From: Byssovorax sp. | Lineage (GTDB): Bacteria > Myxococcota_A > Polyangia > Polyangiales > Polyangiaceae | DNA: 52,473 nucleotides | NCBI GenBank assembly: GCA_025362495.1 | Contig: JANYGI010000216.1 | Location: 1 to 52,473 of the forward strand | Reading direction: 5' to 3' | Shown here: piece after piece, positions 51,918 through 52,473 of the stretch | Position numbering within the stretch: the stretch's first letter is position 1 | Layout: each line of letters begins with the position of its first letter | Notes under the pieces: generated by a model | Database searches by the model: none | What the model was told of the DNA's origin: nothing | What the model saw: only the letters and a program-made list of their open reading frames with translations | Made by a program: the position numbers and the translations under genes

Positions 51918-52473
51918 GCCAAGGCACCTCGCTACATGGACGCTCGGCCCTCGTCACGGGCGCCGCCTCGGGCATCGGCCTCGCCGTCGCGCGCGAGCTC
52001 GCCGCCGAGGGCGCCCGCGTGATCCTGAGCGACCTCTCGGCGGCGGCGCTCGCCGACGTCGCCGCCACCATCCCGGGCGCGTCGATCATCGCGGCCGATC
52101 TCTCGCAGCGCGCCGACGTGAAGCGCCTCGCGGCCGAGGCCGGCGCGGTCGACATCCTCGTCAACAACGCTGGCCTCCAGCACGTGAGCCCGATCGAAGA
52201 GTTCGACGAGGCCCGCTGGGATCTGCTCCTCGCGATCATGCTGACGGCGCCGTTCCTGCTGCTGCGCGCGGTGCTCCCGGCGATGTACGCCAAGAAGTGG
52301 GGCCGGGTGCTCAACGTGGGATCGGTCCACAGCCTGATCGCCTCGCCCTACAAATCGGCCTATGTCTCGGCCAAGCACGGTCTCTTCGGCCTGACCAAGA
52401 CTGCCGCTCTCGAGGCCGCCGACAAGGGGGTCACCGTCAATGTCCTCTGCCCCTCGTACGTGCGCACTCCGCT
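51914..52473 (+). CDS. bdhA: 3-hydroxybutyrate dehydrogenase (SDR family), partial
   Basis: The first 186 residues of an NAD-dependent short-chain dehydrogenase are visible; the end lies beyond the window. TGAASGIG (15-22) is the cofactor loop, NNAG is at 84-87, and the catalytic set is S137, Y150 and K154 (YVSAK). The segment NNAGLQHVSPIEEF is specific to the 3-hydroxybutyrate dehydrogenase subgroup, which oxidises 3-hydroxybutyrate to acetoacetate. The start ATG is in the ATGA overlap and CGGAG lies 9 bases upstream. The specific function is likely but needs the missing C-terminal substrate loop. Confidence 0.88.
   Translation, partial: MSQGTSLHGRSALVTGAASGIGLAVARELAAEGARVILSDLSAAALADVAATIPGASIIAADLSQRADVKRLAAEAGAVDILVNNAGLQHVSPIEEFDEARWDLLLAIMLTAPFLLLRAVLPAMYAKKWGRVLNVGSVHSLIASPYKSAYVSAKHGLFGLTKTAALEAADKGVTVNVLCPSYVRTP

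Overview
The window is a 52.5-kb piece of very GC-rich chromosome. It looks like a large myxobacterial genome (Myxococcota, probably Polyangiales/Sorangium-like; this is inferred from style, not proven). The signs are many lipoproteins with Ala/Pro/Gly/Ser-rich linkers after the lipobox, FG-GAP and Cys-rich surface proteins, soluble multi-HAMP hybrid kinases, Uma2 proteins, an ECF42-type sigma factor with its YCII partner, and very high GC at third codon positions that opens long antisense frames. I see no rRNA or tRNA gene, insertion sequence, prophage or CRISPR array.

Layout. 1-5.0 kb is accessory-like: a truncated copper-monooxygenase-like lipoprotein, a two-gene cassette ending in a HEPN-type Rx4H protein, an orphan helical protein, and a Gly/Tyr-rich repeat lipoprotein with repeated DNA on both sides. 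4.5-11.5 kb is one long minus-strand run: HAD hydrolase, lipoprotein, acyl-CoA thioesterase, SNF2 helicase, hypoxanthine phosphoribosyltransferase, TPR protein, unknown. 11.7-16.6 kb holds lipoproteins, two convergent Uma2 genes, an array of strictly 21-bp repeats, and an XRE regulator facing a small gene across two DNA dyads. 16.6-29.8 kb is mostly housekeeping and envelope genes: a CBS protein, lipoproteins, a DksA-like protein lacking its zinc site, 5'-nucleotidase, peptide deformylase, a thioredoxin-fold lipoprotein, phospholipase C, a YqjD/YqjE-like pair, phosphohexomutase and PrmC.

30.0-33.1 kb carries a DUF4258/YgiT-type toxin-antitoxin pair and a DoxX-YCII-ECF42 cluster whose sigma factor appears to have lost its DNA-recognition region in frame. 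33.1-41.1 kb has a beta-barrel-like protein, a ZIP transporter, a GH63-type glucosidase, a universal stress protein, a DGAT-like acyltransferase and a 14-repeat FG-GAP lipoprotein. 41.4-47.2 kb is a two-kinase signalling operon: a 1500-residue multi-HAMP/GAF/HK/3xREC protein followed, with a one-base overlap, by a REC-HK. 47.2-52.5 kb has YceI, two alpha/beta hydrolases, two likely metallopeptidases and a partial 3-hydroxybutyrate dehydrogenase. The last operon has a clear promoter beside a perfect 19-nt palindrome.

The best candidates for something new are the HEPN cassette (929-1983), the internally deleted ECF42 sigma factor (32255-33115), the kinase pair (41393-47187), the 21-bp array (14319-14612), and a recurring promoter layout that predicts leaderless mRNAs.
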